Below are positions 9,302 through 17,665 of a stretch of 64,000 nucleotides of DNA, one piece after another. Within the stretch, counting starts at the first letter, position 1, and each line of letters opens with the position of its first letter. The translations under genes were made by a program, and so were the position numbers. A model generated the notes under the pieces. The model was not told the origin of the DNA and ran no database searches. It saw nothing but the letters and a program-made list of their open reading frames with translations. The stretch is taken from NCBI RefSeq assembly GCF_003336205.1, contig NZ_QPIE01000002.1, forward strand, positions 186,001 through 250,000, read 5' to 3'. This stretch comes from Chryseobacterium lacus (GTDB lineage: Bacteria; Bacteroidota; Bacteroidia; Flavobacteriales; Weeksellaceae).

Positions 9302-9309
9302 TATCTTTG
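9302..9309 (+). promoter_or_regulatory. -7 box of the secreted-protein gene (copy A)
   Basis: TATCTTTG, a full TAnnTTTG match, within the duplicated module; probable promoter of the gene starting at 9393. Confidence 0.5.
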
Positions 9310-9392
9310 AGAAATCAGTTGCTGATTCATAACATTAATCCACGATAAGTCTACCTCGAAAACTGTAAAAAAAATTAAAATTTTATAATTCT

Positions 9393-9962
9393 ATGAAAAG
9401 TATCTTTTCTTTCTTATTTTTTTTATCTGTAAGTACAATTTCCTATGCTCAAACCTTTACATTGGAAGAATTGCAAAAGAAATTCAAACCTGAAAATTAT
9501 TCTGAAAAGGTATTGTTGGAATTCCAAAAATCAATAGAACATTTAGAAGAAAAACCGGACCTTTACGAATATATTCCAGGAGAAATTATAGCTTGGTCAT
9601 TTATGGATGGTCGATTTCTATTAAATAGTATGTTTCTTATTGAAAATGATTCATTAAAGGAAATTGAAGCCTTGCCAAAAGATGATGCTTTCTTAACAAA
9701 ATTAAACAGCTATGTCCCTGAAAAATCTAGATTTATATATCGAAGAGAGTTATGGACACTTCCAGCCGTAAAAGAGAAATTAGCTAACAAATCCTACTTA
9801 ATCAAAGTTAGTGTTAAATCCTACAATCCTCGTCCTTACGAACCCAGTGAAGATATTCTAACCTATAATTTAGAATATGCAACGAAAGACTTTAAGAATT
9901 TTCGCTTGCTTAGACTTAAAAATGCTAATTCTGAAAAATGGGTTAAAGTTGGTAAATATTGA
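9393..9962 (+). CDS. Secreted protein of unknown function
   Basis: 189 residues, no family recognised. Residues 1-19 are a typical signal peptide ending TISYAQ, so the product is periplasmic or secreted. The mature part is Lys/Glu-rich, mixed alpha/beta, with no Cys pair, lipobox or T9SS tail. Base composition is clearly more AT-rich than the flanking transketolase gene. The gene lies exactly between two copies of one terminator/promoter module, suggesting it was inserted between tktB and the lipoprotein gene at 10116. Confidence 0.7.
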   Translation: MKSIFSFLFFLSVSTISYAQTFTLEELQKKFKPENYSEKVLLEFQKSIEHLEEKPDLYEYIPGEIIAWSFMDGRFLLNSMFLIENDSLKEIEALPKDDAFLTKLNSYVPEKSRFIYRRELWTLPAVKEKLANKSYLIKVSVKSYNPRPYEPSEDILTYNLEYATKDFKNFRLLRLKNANSEKWVKVGKY

Positions 9963-10003
9963 ATCTTGAGCAAATGTTGAACAACACCCGCGTTCGAGGT
10001 CTC

Positions 10004-10116
10004 ATGGTGTGCAACTTTGGCAAAGTTATTTTTAAATTGAATTACAATTTAAACACGCTTTCGGGTGTGTTTTTTTATCTTTGAGGGATCAACTGTTGAT
10101 TTATCACTTTAATCCA
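10004..10116 (+). repeat. Terminator/promoter module, copy B
   Basis: Same order as copy A: ATGGTGTGCAACTTTG, a reduced hairpin AACTTTG-G-CAAAGTT (10013-10027), AATTTAAACACGCTTTCGGG, TATCTTTG (10076-10083) and TTAATCCA, whose last A is the A of the following ATG. About 40 bp shorter than copy A because the hairpin loop and adjacent sequence are missing. Confidence 0.8.
10076..10083 (+). promoter_or_regulatory. -7 box of the lipoprotein gene (copy B)
   Basis: TATCTTTG at the equivalent place to copy A, 32 nt before the ATG at 10116. Confidence 0.5.
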
Positions 10117-10451
10117 TGAAAAAAATCGTTCCCCTTTCAGTTATTCTTGTGTTGGCTTCCTGCAACAGCGGAAAATCTGCTTACACGTTGGGAAACGCTG
10201 AACCCATCATTGATTATCCCAGATCTTATCAGGAAAACGAACAAATGTTACAGATACAGCAGGTGCTGAAACAACAGGAATCGGAAACCGTTTATCTGTG
10301 GAATGGTAAAGTGATGACGTACAAAAAGTTTATAGAAAAAATGGGCGAAAAAAAAGTCAAAACTGTGAAGACGTTGACCAGCCCTGATGAAATAAATGCG
10401 CTTGGTTTTGATAATACGAAAGTGAAGAAAATAATGGTTGCTACCAACTAA
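10116..10451 (+). CDS. Small lipoprotein, unknown function
   Basis: 111 residues. MKKIVPLSVILVLAS-C is a lipoprotein signal with the lipobox cysteine at 16, followed by NSGKSAYT. The rest is a charged, mostly helical domain (QQVLKQQESETVYLWNGKVMTYKKFIEKMGEKKVKTVKTL) that I do not recognise. Its 5' region seems to be the original partner of the duplicated module, because the module runs straight into its ATG. Convergent with the DUF486 gene; stops are 1 nt apart. Confidence 0.7.
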   Translation: MKKIVPLSVILVLASCNSGKSAYTLGNAEPIIDYPRSYQENEQMLQIQQVLKQQESETVYLWNGKVMTYKKFIEKMGEKKVKTVKTLTSPDEINALGFDNTKVKKIMVATN

Positions 10452-10452
10452 T

Positions 10453-10824
10453 TTACTTTTTGAATACGAAATACACCGCCAGAATGAGGCAGATACAGGC
10501 GTACAGATGATTGAGGCTAAGCCGTATGTTCTTGAAAAACACGACGGCAAAAATTACAAAGACGATGAGTGTAATGACTTCCTGAAGCACCTTCAGCTGA
10601 AACAGGCTGAAAGGGCCGCCATTTCCTTCAAAACCAATCCTGTTAGCAGGAACCTGAAACATATATTCAAACAACGCAAGGCTCCAACTGATCAGAATAA
10701 CTGCGAAAATTCCTGCTTTCTTCAGCCAACCCATTTCCCCGAACTTCAGATGTCCGTACCACGCCAGGGTCATGAAAACATTGGAAACAATCAAAAAAAG
10801 AATGGTGGTCAGTCCTTTGCCCAT
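10453..10824 (-). CDS. DUF486 family small membrane protein
   Basis: 123 residues with four predicted membrane helices. The N-terminal TTILFLIVSNVFMTLAWYGHLKF is the conserved start of DUF486, a DMT-superfamily-like four-helix group of unknown function; the PANRIGFEGNGG loop is also conserved in my memory of the family. The product should lie in the inner membrane. No operon partner. Confidence 0.85.
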   Translation of the reverse strand: MGKGLTTILFLIVSNVFMTLAWYGHLKFGEMGWLKKAGIFAVILISWSLALFEYMFQVPANRIGFEGNGGPFSLFQLKVLQEVITLIVFVIFAVVFFKNIRLSLNHLYACICLILAVYFVFKK

Positions 10825-10954
10825 AGGTTAAAAATTAAAAAATGCCCCTGAAAACAGGGACATTCAAATTTAGAAAAATATATGGATTGGTACTATGCGG
10901 ATTTAAAATTTACGGATAATACATTAATGAAATCCTTTCAGTTTGCTGTAAATA

Positions 10955-11674
10955 TTAATTTCTCAGGGTTTTCTCCAACTCGATGGCTTTCGGGAAAAGA
11001 ATATTATTTTCCAGGTGAATATGCTTGTGTAGATCGGTTTCAAACTCTTCCAGCATTTGGAAACTGACGCGATACGTATTGCACGCATCTTCCGGAAACT
11101 GATAATTATTGGTCAGTTCCGCGATTTTCTGGAACCTTTCTCCTTCTACAGCGTGTTCATGTTTCATCATGGCTACCGGATTTTCAACGGTTCCAAAGTG
11201 TGCAGTGTCCAAAGGAGTACCGTCGCGCTGCACCTGAATCATTTTTTTGATAAACGGAAACAGGATCAGTTCTTCTTTTTTCATGTGTGCTCCTAAATCC
11301 TGAGCCGATTCCATGAAGAGTTCGTATACTTCGTGAAGTTCGGGATGACGCTCCCCGTGAACTTTAGCAATTTTCTGTAAAAACTGGATCAAAATTGGCG
11401 TCTTTTCTTCAACATACCTGTGGTGCATCCGTTCCACATAATCTGCCAATAAATCCAATGGCCAGGAATTAAAATCTGTATTTTCTGAATGAACATTACG
11501 GAAGTTCTCCAACTCGTTATAGATATTCGCAGGATCGATGCCTTTCGGTTCGCAGGCTTCGGCAATGCTTCTGTTCCCTTTGCAGCAAAAATCGATTCCA
11601 TATTTTTTGAATACCGCAGCCGATCTGAAATCTTCTGCTACAATTTCTCCGATGGTTTTTTCTAATGTTGTCAT
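10955..11674 (-). CDS. ric: Iron-sulfur cluster repair di-iron protein (RIC/ScdA/YtfE)
   Basis: 239 residues. Residues 1-55 are the ScdA N-terminal domain with the paired cysteines in KYGIDFCCKGNRSIAEAC. The remainder is a hemerythrin-like four-helix bundle whose His and Glu residues (HHRYVEE, HGERHPE, HMKKEE, MKHEHAVEGE, HKHIHLENN) bind the di-iron centre. The family restores Fe-S clusters damaged by nitric oxide or peroxide in the cytoplasm. A -7 box and a long dyad upstream (11698-11741) suggest nitrosative-stress control. Confidence 0.94.
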   Translation of the reverse strand: MTTLEKTIGEIVAEDFRSAAVFKKYGIDFCCKGNRSIAEACEPKGIDPANIYNELENFRNVHSENTDFNSWPLDLLADYVERMHHRYVEEKTPILIQFLQKIAKVHGERHPELHEVYELFMESAQDLGAHMKKEELILFPFIKKMIQVQRDGTPLDTAHFGTVENPVAMMKHEHAVEGERFQKIAELTNNYQFPEDACNTYRVSFQMLEEFETDLHKHIHLENNILFPKAIELEKTLRN

Positions 11675-11697
11675 CTTAATTATTTTATTTGTGAGAA

Positions 11698-11741
11698 CAA
11701 AATTAGGTATTATTTCTAATTAAGACAAACTTATCTTAATT
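11698..11741 (-). promoter_or_regulatory. ric promoter with overlapping dyad operator
   Basis: Minus strand: -7 box TAATTTTG (11698-11705), 20-nt spacer, -33 TTTG (11726-11729). The -33 box lies between two arms AATTAAGA and TCTTAATT (11734-11741 and 11718-11725), forming a 24-bp near-palindrome. A regulator bound there would cover the -33 box. A third TCTTAATT lies at 11674-11681 over the start codon. The regulator is unknown; an Rrf2 or Crp/Fnr protein would be plausible. Confidence 0.6.
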
Positions 11742-11795
11742 AAAGCACTGCTGATTTTCATCATGTTTTTTCTTATCTGTTCAGGGGAAATAATG

Positions 11796-12179
11796 TTATT
11801 TAAAAAACTGCCACTTGGGAATAAAAGCGAGCAGACCGATTCCGGTATAGAGGAAAAGCGCCGTAACGTCCGAATACAGGAAGGTGTCTAAATAATAAAT
11901 ATGAAAAAGAAAATGAGCCGCCATGGCCAGAGGAAAGAGAAAAACACCCACTTTCCGGTAGAAATAAATGAGAGCCAAAGAAATGAGAATCACCAAATCA
12001 ACGGCAAAAATCAGATAGAAATACCAGGAAGGTATCTGCACATTTTTCTCCTGCTGTTGCAAAAACTGGTCTACATCTATCCCAATACCCATAAGTGCAA
12101 ATAGCAACATGGCTATCAGCGAAAGGTAAAATCCCAAATCCCGTTCAGAGGTTTCGCCTTTAAAATAGTTGTTTTTCAT
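11796..12179 (-). CDS. Small integral membrane protein, unknown
   Basis: 127 residues from the ATG at 12179 (MKNNYFKGETSERDLGFYL) with four membrane helices. A further in-frame ATG at 12224 lies inside a terminator hairpin, so the shorter start is preferred. A near-consensus -7 box TATCTTTA (12186-12193) ends 6 nt before the ATG, predicting an almost leaderless mRNA. I do not recognise the family. It lies upstream of ric on the same strand, but ric has its own promoter. Confidence 0.75.
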   Translation of the reverse strand: MKNNYFKGETSERDLGFYLSLIAMLLFALMGIGIDVDQFLQQQEKNVQIPSWYFYLIFAVDLVILISLALIYFYRKVGVFLFPLAMAAHFLFHIYYLDTFLYSDVTALFLYTGIGLLAFIPKWQFFK

Positions 12180-12198
12180 AAGCTGTAAAGATAAGAAC

Positions 12199-12234
12199 AA
12201 AAAAAAACTTATGAACAATGTCATAAGTTTTTTT
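12199..12234 (-). terminator. Terminator of the Lrp-family gene
   Basis: Stem AAAACTTATGA / TCATAAGTTTT (11 bp, 6-nt loop) followed by a T run on the minus strand, ~24 nt beyond the regulator's stop. A-rich 5' flank makes it potentially bidirectional. Confidence 0.85.
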
Positions 12235-12257
12235 ATGAGTAAGCTGAAAGTACCGTA

Positions 12258-12728
12258 TTAGATTCTTACAGCGTTGATGAGTCTGTTTTTATCACTCAGA
12301 TATTCTTCCATAGAGATCATACTTTCGGTTCTCATTACATCCTGAATGTCATCGATCTGATAAATAATTTTCTTGGCATCGTCGGTGTTTTTTGCCCGGA
12401 TTTTACAGAAGATATTGTACTTCCCGGAAATTACGCTAATTTCCACAACGTTTGGAATTTTGGAAAGTTCTCTGAGGACCTCGTGGGTTCGGTTGGATTT
12501 GGTAAGAAGAATTCCTATGAATGCTGTAAAATAATAGTCCAGTTTAGTGTAATCAATATTCAGTGAAGAACCCAGGATAATTCCGGCATCTTCCATTTTC
12601 TTAACCCTTACGTGAATGGTACCTGCAGATACATCCATTTGCTTGGCAATTTCCGTAAAAGGCATTCTTGTGTTTTCTACCAGAAAATCGAGTATTTTCT
12701 TATCTATTTCGTCCAGTTGATAGTTCAT
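12258..12728 (-). CDS. Lrp/AsnC-family transcriptional regulator
   Basis: 156 residues. N-terminal winged helix (LDEIDKKILDFLVENTRMPFTEIAKQMDVSAGTIHVRVKKMEDAGII) followed by the RAM effector domain (~70-145: YYFTAFIGILLTKSNRTHEVLRELSKIPNVVEISVISGKYNIFCKIRAKNTDD). Feast/famine regulators of this type sense amino acids and bind DNA as octamers. Target not implied by context. A TAAATTTG -7 box lies ~43 nt upstream. Confidence 0.93.
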   Translation of the reverse strand: MNYQLDEIDKKILDFLVENTRMPFTEIAKQMDVSAGTIHVRVKKMEDAGIILGSSLNIDYTKLDYYFTAFIGILLTKSNRTHEVLRELSKIPNVVEISVISGKYNIFCKIRAKNTDDAKKIIYQIDDIQDVMRTESMISMEEYLSDKNRLINAVRI

Positions 12729-12771
12729 TGTCTTAAATTATAATATTAGTAAAGAATGTATATATTTTTTG

Positions 12772-12779
12772 CAAATTTA
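12772..12779 (-). promoter_or_regulatory. -7 box of the Lrp-family gene
   Basis: TAAATTTG on the minus strand, exact TAnnTTTG match, giving a ~40-nt leader. Confidence 0.5.
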
Positions 12780-12858
12780 CAAAAAAATATTATAATATGC
12801 ATTTTCATTTAAAGATTAACAGTTTTTAACCAAATCTTATGTTTTGCTTGTTAATATG

Positions 12859-15800
12859 TTATTGTAATGAATCTTTCTTTTCAGAAGTAATGGTGTCTGA
12901 AGCAAGTTTTGGAACATGATTTTTATCATTTTTCTTACTTCCAAAGATTCTGTTAAAACTCTTACTCCAAACTACCCCTACTCCATAGGCTTGATTCGCA
13001 GCACTATTGGTTCCCATCTGGGTTCCCATTCCGATATTCATGGGTTTGGAATATCCTCGAAGAACCAAAGTACCGTCATTTTTCTTGGACGCATCATACT
13101 CTATGGTCCCTTCTCCTGAAAGATAATCCGTATTGGTTCCTTCAGAACCTCGGGAAAGCGGAATCCCCAAACCGGTTTTCACACTCACCCGCGGCGAGAG
13201 CGCAAAACTGACTCCCGCATTCGCACGGTCTCTGGTTTGCGACGCTTCATCTCCTTTGATATAATTTAAATCAATCTGAAATTCGCTGCTGATGGTATTG
13301 AGTACCGAACCGAGTTGTTTAAATAAAATATTATAACCCGTGTCTTCTGCAATGTTTGCGACATTAAAACCGGTAGCAGAAGTATTGAACCTGTTCATCA
13401 GTAAAACAGAACCAAACTGAATAACTCGTTCATCCTCTTCGTTCATTCTGGAAGCCAGTGTTTCTTTTATCTGGCTGGAAACATCCATCGCAGAAACTCC
13501 CAAAGAAATTTTAGGATTGTTCAGCGTTTGAGTGATTTTAGTTTGCAGAAGCACCTGTATCGGCTGCAGATATCCGACACCGAGATAATCGCCAGCATTG
13601 GAAACCGTACGCACATAATTAGCGGTAATATCCAGCGAAGGCGTCATCGCATCGCCATCCCACAAGATGCTGCTTCCTTTCTCAATCTGAAAAGTACGGT
13701 TCAGCACTGCTTTGGAAGTAAAGGTTCCTGTATCTACAATATATCCACCGTTCATTTCTATATTTCCGTTTCGCGACATGTGGAATCTGAGGTCTTCCGA
13801 AGCACCTCTCACAGAGATATTTCCGATATCATCACCTACAAGAACATTCACCGTGGTACCTTTATCCACAGTCAGCCTGAAGTTAATATTCATATTCGCA
13901 CCAGACCTTTCTACACTTTCGGTAATAATGCTGCCTTTGTCATCTTCTTTTAGAAACCGAAGCATTTTAAATTCTTCTACATTTGAAGTGGAATTGGAAT
14001 TAAAGGTAAACACACTGTTATTCAGTGCTCTCATATTAGGCGTTTGAATACTCAACGAATTCACAGGCCCGGAAACATACAGATCACCCTCTCCGTAAAT
14101 TCTTCCCCAAAACAGGTCGTAATCTTCCTGCGTTGAATTGAGCATCAATAGATTATCTGCCCTCATAATGAGTTCCACCGCCATAGAAGCCAGCGTTTCA
14201 AAATAAATTGCTCCGGAAATGGTACCGCTCGAATTGGCCCGGCCATCACGAACACCAATGTTATTCAGCACTGCAGCACCGCGGGTAAGATGAACCATGG
14301 TATCATCAAAGGAATAGTCTACACCGGTGAAATCGAGTTTTAATCCGAAATCTTTCAGCGAAATATCACCGCTGTAATCCACTTCTTTCAAAGTTCCTGT
14401 TATCGCCAGCGAGCCATTAGCTTTTCCTCTCAGGTTACTGAAAATTCCTTTTACAAACTGATTGGCAAAACGAAGATCAAAATCGTCCATATTGGCGTGG
14501 ATATTCAGCGTTGGAGAAGGCGTATTATTATCTATCGTTCCACTGACATCCAGATTGTTATTTCCGATAATTCCAGCCGAAACCACTTTAGCATCTACAT
14601 CAAAAACATTCGGAATATCACTGCTTTTAGCAACAACCGTAATGATTCCCATATCCTCTCCTCCCATCGAAATATCCTGAACCCGAAGGTTGACCAGTGG
14701 TTCCAGATTGCCGCCATTCATCCTGATATTAAAAATACCGTTGGCTACTCCCTGAATATCCAGTGAATTTCCGTCTTCCTGCATTTCGAGAAGTTTCGCA
14801 ACCTGAAAGTTTTTAACTTCTCCGTCAGCCACAAAATCAGATCCTGATTTAAAAAGCGCATTTTTCACGAAAAGCTCGCTGTCTTGGGAATAAATTCTCA
14901 CATTTTCCAGTTCAATGTCGCCGGTAGCCTTGCGGTAGATCACAGAATGATTCAGGGCAGGGCTGGTGTCTATATGCCAGGTGACATCATTCAGGGTGAG
15001 TGCAGTTGGGTCGAAACGTACGATATAATCTCCAGCAGAATTGGTGGTTTGATTGAAATTAACGGCATAATGCTGCAATGCTCCTTTCACCTCATCTTCC
15101 TCGTCTCCATGTTGAAGACTCACACCGATATTTAACTGTTGATTATTTTCCTTATTTCCGGTAATCGTGACTTCTCTGAAGATATTTTCACCATAAACAC
15201 CACGGTCTATTTTGGCAAAAATCTGTTCTTCCAGATTGGCAGTATTAATTCTCACTGCAAGGTTGTTCACGAGAATGCTGTCTTTGATGACCTCTACTGC
15301 AGGTGGATTTGCTGAAACCAAAACAGGTTCTGCTTCATTTATTTCCTGAGTTCCTTTGAAGTAATATTTAATCTCTGTAGCATCAAGGTTTAATACCAGA
15401 TTGTTTTCGTTGCCGTCGTAAGATCCGATCACAAAAGCACCATTGGAAATCCGAAGTTCCGGCATAAAATAATTGACGATATTCTGCCGCACCTCAAATT
15501 CAATATTAAACTGCTGGTTCCGGAACATTTTTCTTGGAGGTGGCCCTACCAGAATTTTATTCAGTCCGTTCGTGATCATCTCCTGCAGATCGGCCAGATT
15601 ATATTTTCCGGTAATTTTCCCATTCACTGCACCGGGGGCATTCACCGAAACGACTCTGTTTCCGTTTTCAAAAAAGGCTTTTACGTCTGCAGTCGGAATA
15701 TCAAACCGCTCCTTTCCGGTGCTGAAACTCACGCCGTTCAGGTTGGCATCCAGCGTCATGTCATTCAAATCCGTCATCGACAGATTACCTTTCAGATTTC

Positions 15801-17661
15801 CGCTGATATTCTGAGTTCCTTTTCCGCCCGTAAAGTAAGTCAGATTCAGATGCCGGATATTAGCGGCTACATCCGCCCGAATTCTGGAGGTTCTGAAATC
15901 AATACGCCCTTCCACATTCGCTCTTGCCTGTTGGTCGTCTACATTAATAACTCCCGTGTACACCTTTTCATTCAGAAGTCCGTTCAGATAAACATTATTA
16001 ATTTCTTTATTCAGAATTTCAATTTTGCTGATGCGCGAAGTGGTCCGGATCCTCATGGTATTCACATCGAAACTTTGCCCGTCCAACTGGAAATTTCCTG
16101 AAATTAAACCTACTTCTTTGCTTTTGGTGATGGCAAACGTATTCAGATCCGTCACTTCGGCATAACCTCTGTATTTGGGTATGTCGTTGGAATAATCGGT
16201 CAGGTAAAAGTTCCTGACAAACGCCCGCCCAATTCCTGTGATCAGGTTTCCACGCGGAACAAAAATTTGTTTTGGTGTGATGCGCGCTGCACCGGTGTAC
16301 CTGAGCCGTCCGAAATCGTCCGCAAAATCTTTCATTGGTTCAGAGATAAAAGAAGGAAGCATCGCTTTCAGATCACGATAGGTAAAATCGGTAGAAAGAT
16401 GGTTGGTTTCAATAAGAAAATCACCTTCCATCAGGTTTGCCAGTTTCATCGTGCTGGTATTGATACTCACTTGTTTATTTCCGAGCACGAAATCATGCAG
16501 ATGAAAATTATTGAGCGGCCCTGCCATTCTCCCGGAAATATTGACGGGTTTATAATTATCCCAATCGGTAACAAAATAACTGATGTCATAACCGCTGATC
16601 TGGCTTCCGCGTTTCAGTTCCATTTCCCAGCGTACCCTCTCGGTAAAATTACTCCAGGAACCGTTATTGAGATTGAATTTCAAATCTCCCTGCAGCAAAC
16701 TGTGGTCGGTATTGATGGTAAGGTCTTTCAGCAAAAGAAAATCGTCGGTTAGTGCTGCTTCTGTGGAAAAAGTATCAACGTAATGTTTTTTACCCCAACG
16801 TGTGGTCGTGAAATTCAGGTTATTAATCTGGGCAAAGACATCACCGCCATTCACCTTTATTTTAGGAGCTTTAAGGTTCAGATTTTCTGCCTGAAGCCAA
16901 TTTCCCTCTTCTCCCTCACTGTTTTTGTTGACAATCGAAACACGGGAGTTGATAAGATGAACTCTGGAATCCAGCTGAAAAGGCGGCGTACCCGGATCTC
17001 TTTCTTTTCCTGAATCAAAATTATCGATATAGCGGATAAAATTCGAGATGCTGTCGCCTTCATAGGTAATGACCTTGATATCTGCATTGGTTAGCGTTAA
17101 AGCGTTAAAACTTAAAGAATTATTGTTCGCTGAAAGAGCATTTCTCACCAGCGCCAACCAGTTTGAATTGGCCCGGAATTGTTTTATTTTAATAAACTCA
17201 AGGCCTTTGTGATCTTTAATCCTCAGTCCGTTCACAATGACATCTCCGAAGTAATTGACCTGAACATCATCCGTGTACATTTCGGCTTTAAAGTCCTGAT
17301 TTAAAACCTGAAGTGCCTGATTGGCTGCCCATTTTTTTGTAGCAGGCAAATTAACCACGATTAAAACGGAAACCACAATTCCTAACGCTGACCAGAAAAT
17401 AATCAACAACAATTTGGCCCACCATTTTACGCTGGTCACATCTTTCGTGGCCTGTTCTGCAAGATTTCCTACGGTTTGCACAGGATTTTCAACGGCTTTT
17501 TTAGCTTCGTGAGCCACCGTTTTAACTCCTTCTTTCAGGTCTTGTGCGGTTTCAGTAATTTTTTCATTAATTTGATCCACAGCAGAAGAGCTTGGTTTCT
17601 TTTTACCGGAAGGATCCGGCGGAGTGTCGTTATTTTGATTGTTATTTTCTAAATTTGCCAT
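12859..17661 (-). CDS. tamB: Translocation and assembly module protein TamB (DUF490)
   Basis: 1,600 residues from the ATG at 17661 (MANLENNNQNND). An upstream in-frame ATG at 17730 would add 23 residues and overlap tsaD. The N-terminus is disordered and charged (~1-75), followed by one membrane helix (WAKLLLIIFWSALGIVVSVLIVVNLP). A very long repetitive beta-helix of AsmA/TamB type then crosses the periplasm, and the C-terminal ~400 residues match the DUF490/TamB domain. TamB-like proteins form a hydrophobic groove linking inner and outer membrane, for lipid transport and outer-membrane protein assembly. Head-to-head with tsaD. Confidence 0.92.
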   Translation of the reverse strand: MANLENNNQNNDTPPDPSGKKKPSSSAVDQINEKITETAQDLKEGVKTVAHEAKKAVENPVQTVGNLAEQATKDVTSVKWWAKLLLIIFWSALGIVVSVLIVVNLPATKKWAANQALQVLNQDFKAEMYTDDVQVNYFGDVIVNGLRIKDHKGLEFIKIKQFRANSNWLALVRNALSANNNSLSFNALTLTNADIKVITYEGDSISNFIRYIDNFDSGKERDPGTPPFQLDSRVHLINSRVSIVNKNSEGEEGNWLQAENLNLKAPKIKVNGGDVFAQINNLNFTTTRWGKKHYVDTFSTEAALTDDFLLLKDLTINTDHSLLQGDLKFNLNNGSWSNFTERVRWEMELKRGSQISGYDISYFVTDWDNYKPVNISGRMAGPLNNFHLHDFVLGNKQVSINTSTMKLANLMEGDFLIETNHLSTDFTYRDLKAMLPSFISEPMKDFADDFGRLRYTGAARITPKQIFVPRGNLITGIGRAFVRNFYLTDYSNDIPKYRGYAEVTDLNTFAITKSKEVGLISGNFQLDGQSFDVNTMRIRTTSRISKIEILNKEINNVYLNGLLNEKVYTGVINVDDQQARANVEGRIDFRTSRIRADVAANIRHLNLTYFTGGKGTQNISGNLKGNLSMTDLNDMTLDANLNGVSFSTGKERFDIPTADVKAFFENGNRVVSVNAPGAVNGKITGKYNLADLQEMITNGLNKILVGPPPRKMFRNQQFNIEFEVRQNIVNYFMPELRISNGAFVIGSYDGNENNLVLNLDATEIKYYFKGTQEINEAEPVLVSANPPAVEVIKDSILVNNLAVRINTANLEEQIFAKIDRGVYGENIFREVTITGNKENNQQLNIGVSLQHGDEEDEVKGALQHYAVNFNQTTNSAGDYIVRFDPTALTLNDVTWHIDTSPALNHSVIYRKATGDIELENVRIYSQDSELFVKNALFKSGSDFVADGEVKNFQVAKLLEMQEDGNSLDIQGVANGIFNIRMNGGNLEPLVNLRVQDISMGGEDMGIITVVAKSSDIPNVFDVDAKVVSAGIIGNNNLDVSGTIDNNTPSPTLNIHANMDDFDLRFANQFVKGIFSNLRGKANGSLAITGTLKEVDYSGDISLKDFGLKLDFTGVDYSFDDTMVHLTRGAAVLNNIGVRDGRANSSGTISGAIYFETLASMAVELIMRADNLLMLNSTQEDYDLFWGRIYGEGDLYVSGPVNSLSIQTPNMRALNNSVFTFNSNSTSNVEEFKMLRFLKEDDKGSIITESVERSGANMNINFRLTVDKGTTVNVLVGDDIGNISVRGASEDLRFHMSRNGNIEMNGGYIVDTGTFTSKAVLNRTFQIEKGSSILWDGDAMTPSLDITANYVRTVSNAGDYLGVGYLQPIQVLLQTKITQTLNNPKISLGVSAMDVSSQIKETLASRMNEEDERVIQFGSVLLMNRFNTSATGFNVANIAEDTGYNILFKQLGSVLNTISSEFQIDLNYIKGDEASQTRDRANAGVSFALSPRVSVKTGLGIPLSRGSEGTNTDYLSGEGTIEYDASKKNDGTLVLRGYSKPMNIGMGTQMGTNSAANQAYGVGVVWSKSFNRIFGSKKNDKNHVPKLASDTITSEKKDSLQ
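17650..17657 (+). promoter_or_regulatory. -7 box of tsaD inside the first tamB codons
   Basis: TAAATTTG, exact consensus, 8 nt before the tsaD ATG at 17666. On the other strand these bases encode tamB residues 2-4, so one sequence is both promoter and code. Confidence 0.6.
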
Positions 17662-17665
17662 CGTA

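Larger units (their letters stand above)
9189..9342 (+). repeat. Terminator/promoter module, copy A
   Basis: Begins ATGGTGTGCAACTTTG and ends TTAATCCA. It contains the transketolase terminator, the segment AATTTAAACATGCTTTCAGG and a TATCTTTG -7 box (9302-9309). Copy B (10004-10116) aligns over its whole length apart from ~40 bp missing at the hairpin. Such similarity in non-coding DNA indicates duplication. Confidence 0.8.

Noticed and set aside
10438-10851. Plus-strand open frame opposite the DUF486 gene
   Set aside because: Antisense shadow with no recognisable protein; the minus strand encodes a clear four-helix DUF486 protein.
12180-12224. Longer start of the membrane protein next to ric
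   Set aside because: These codons are part of the terminator hairpin of the Lrp-family gene.
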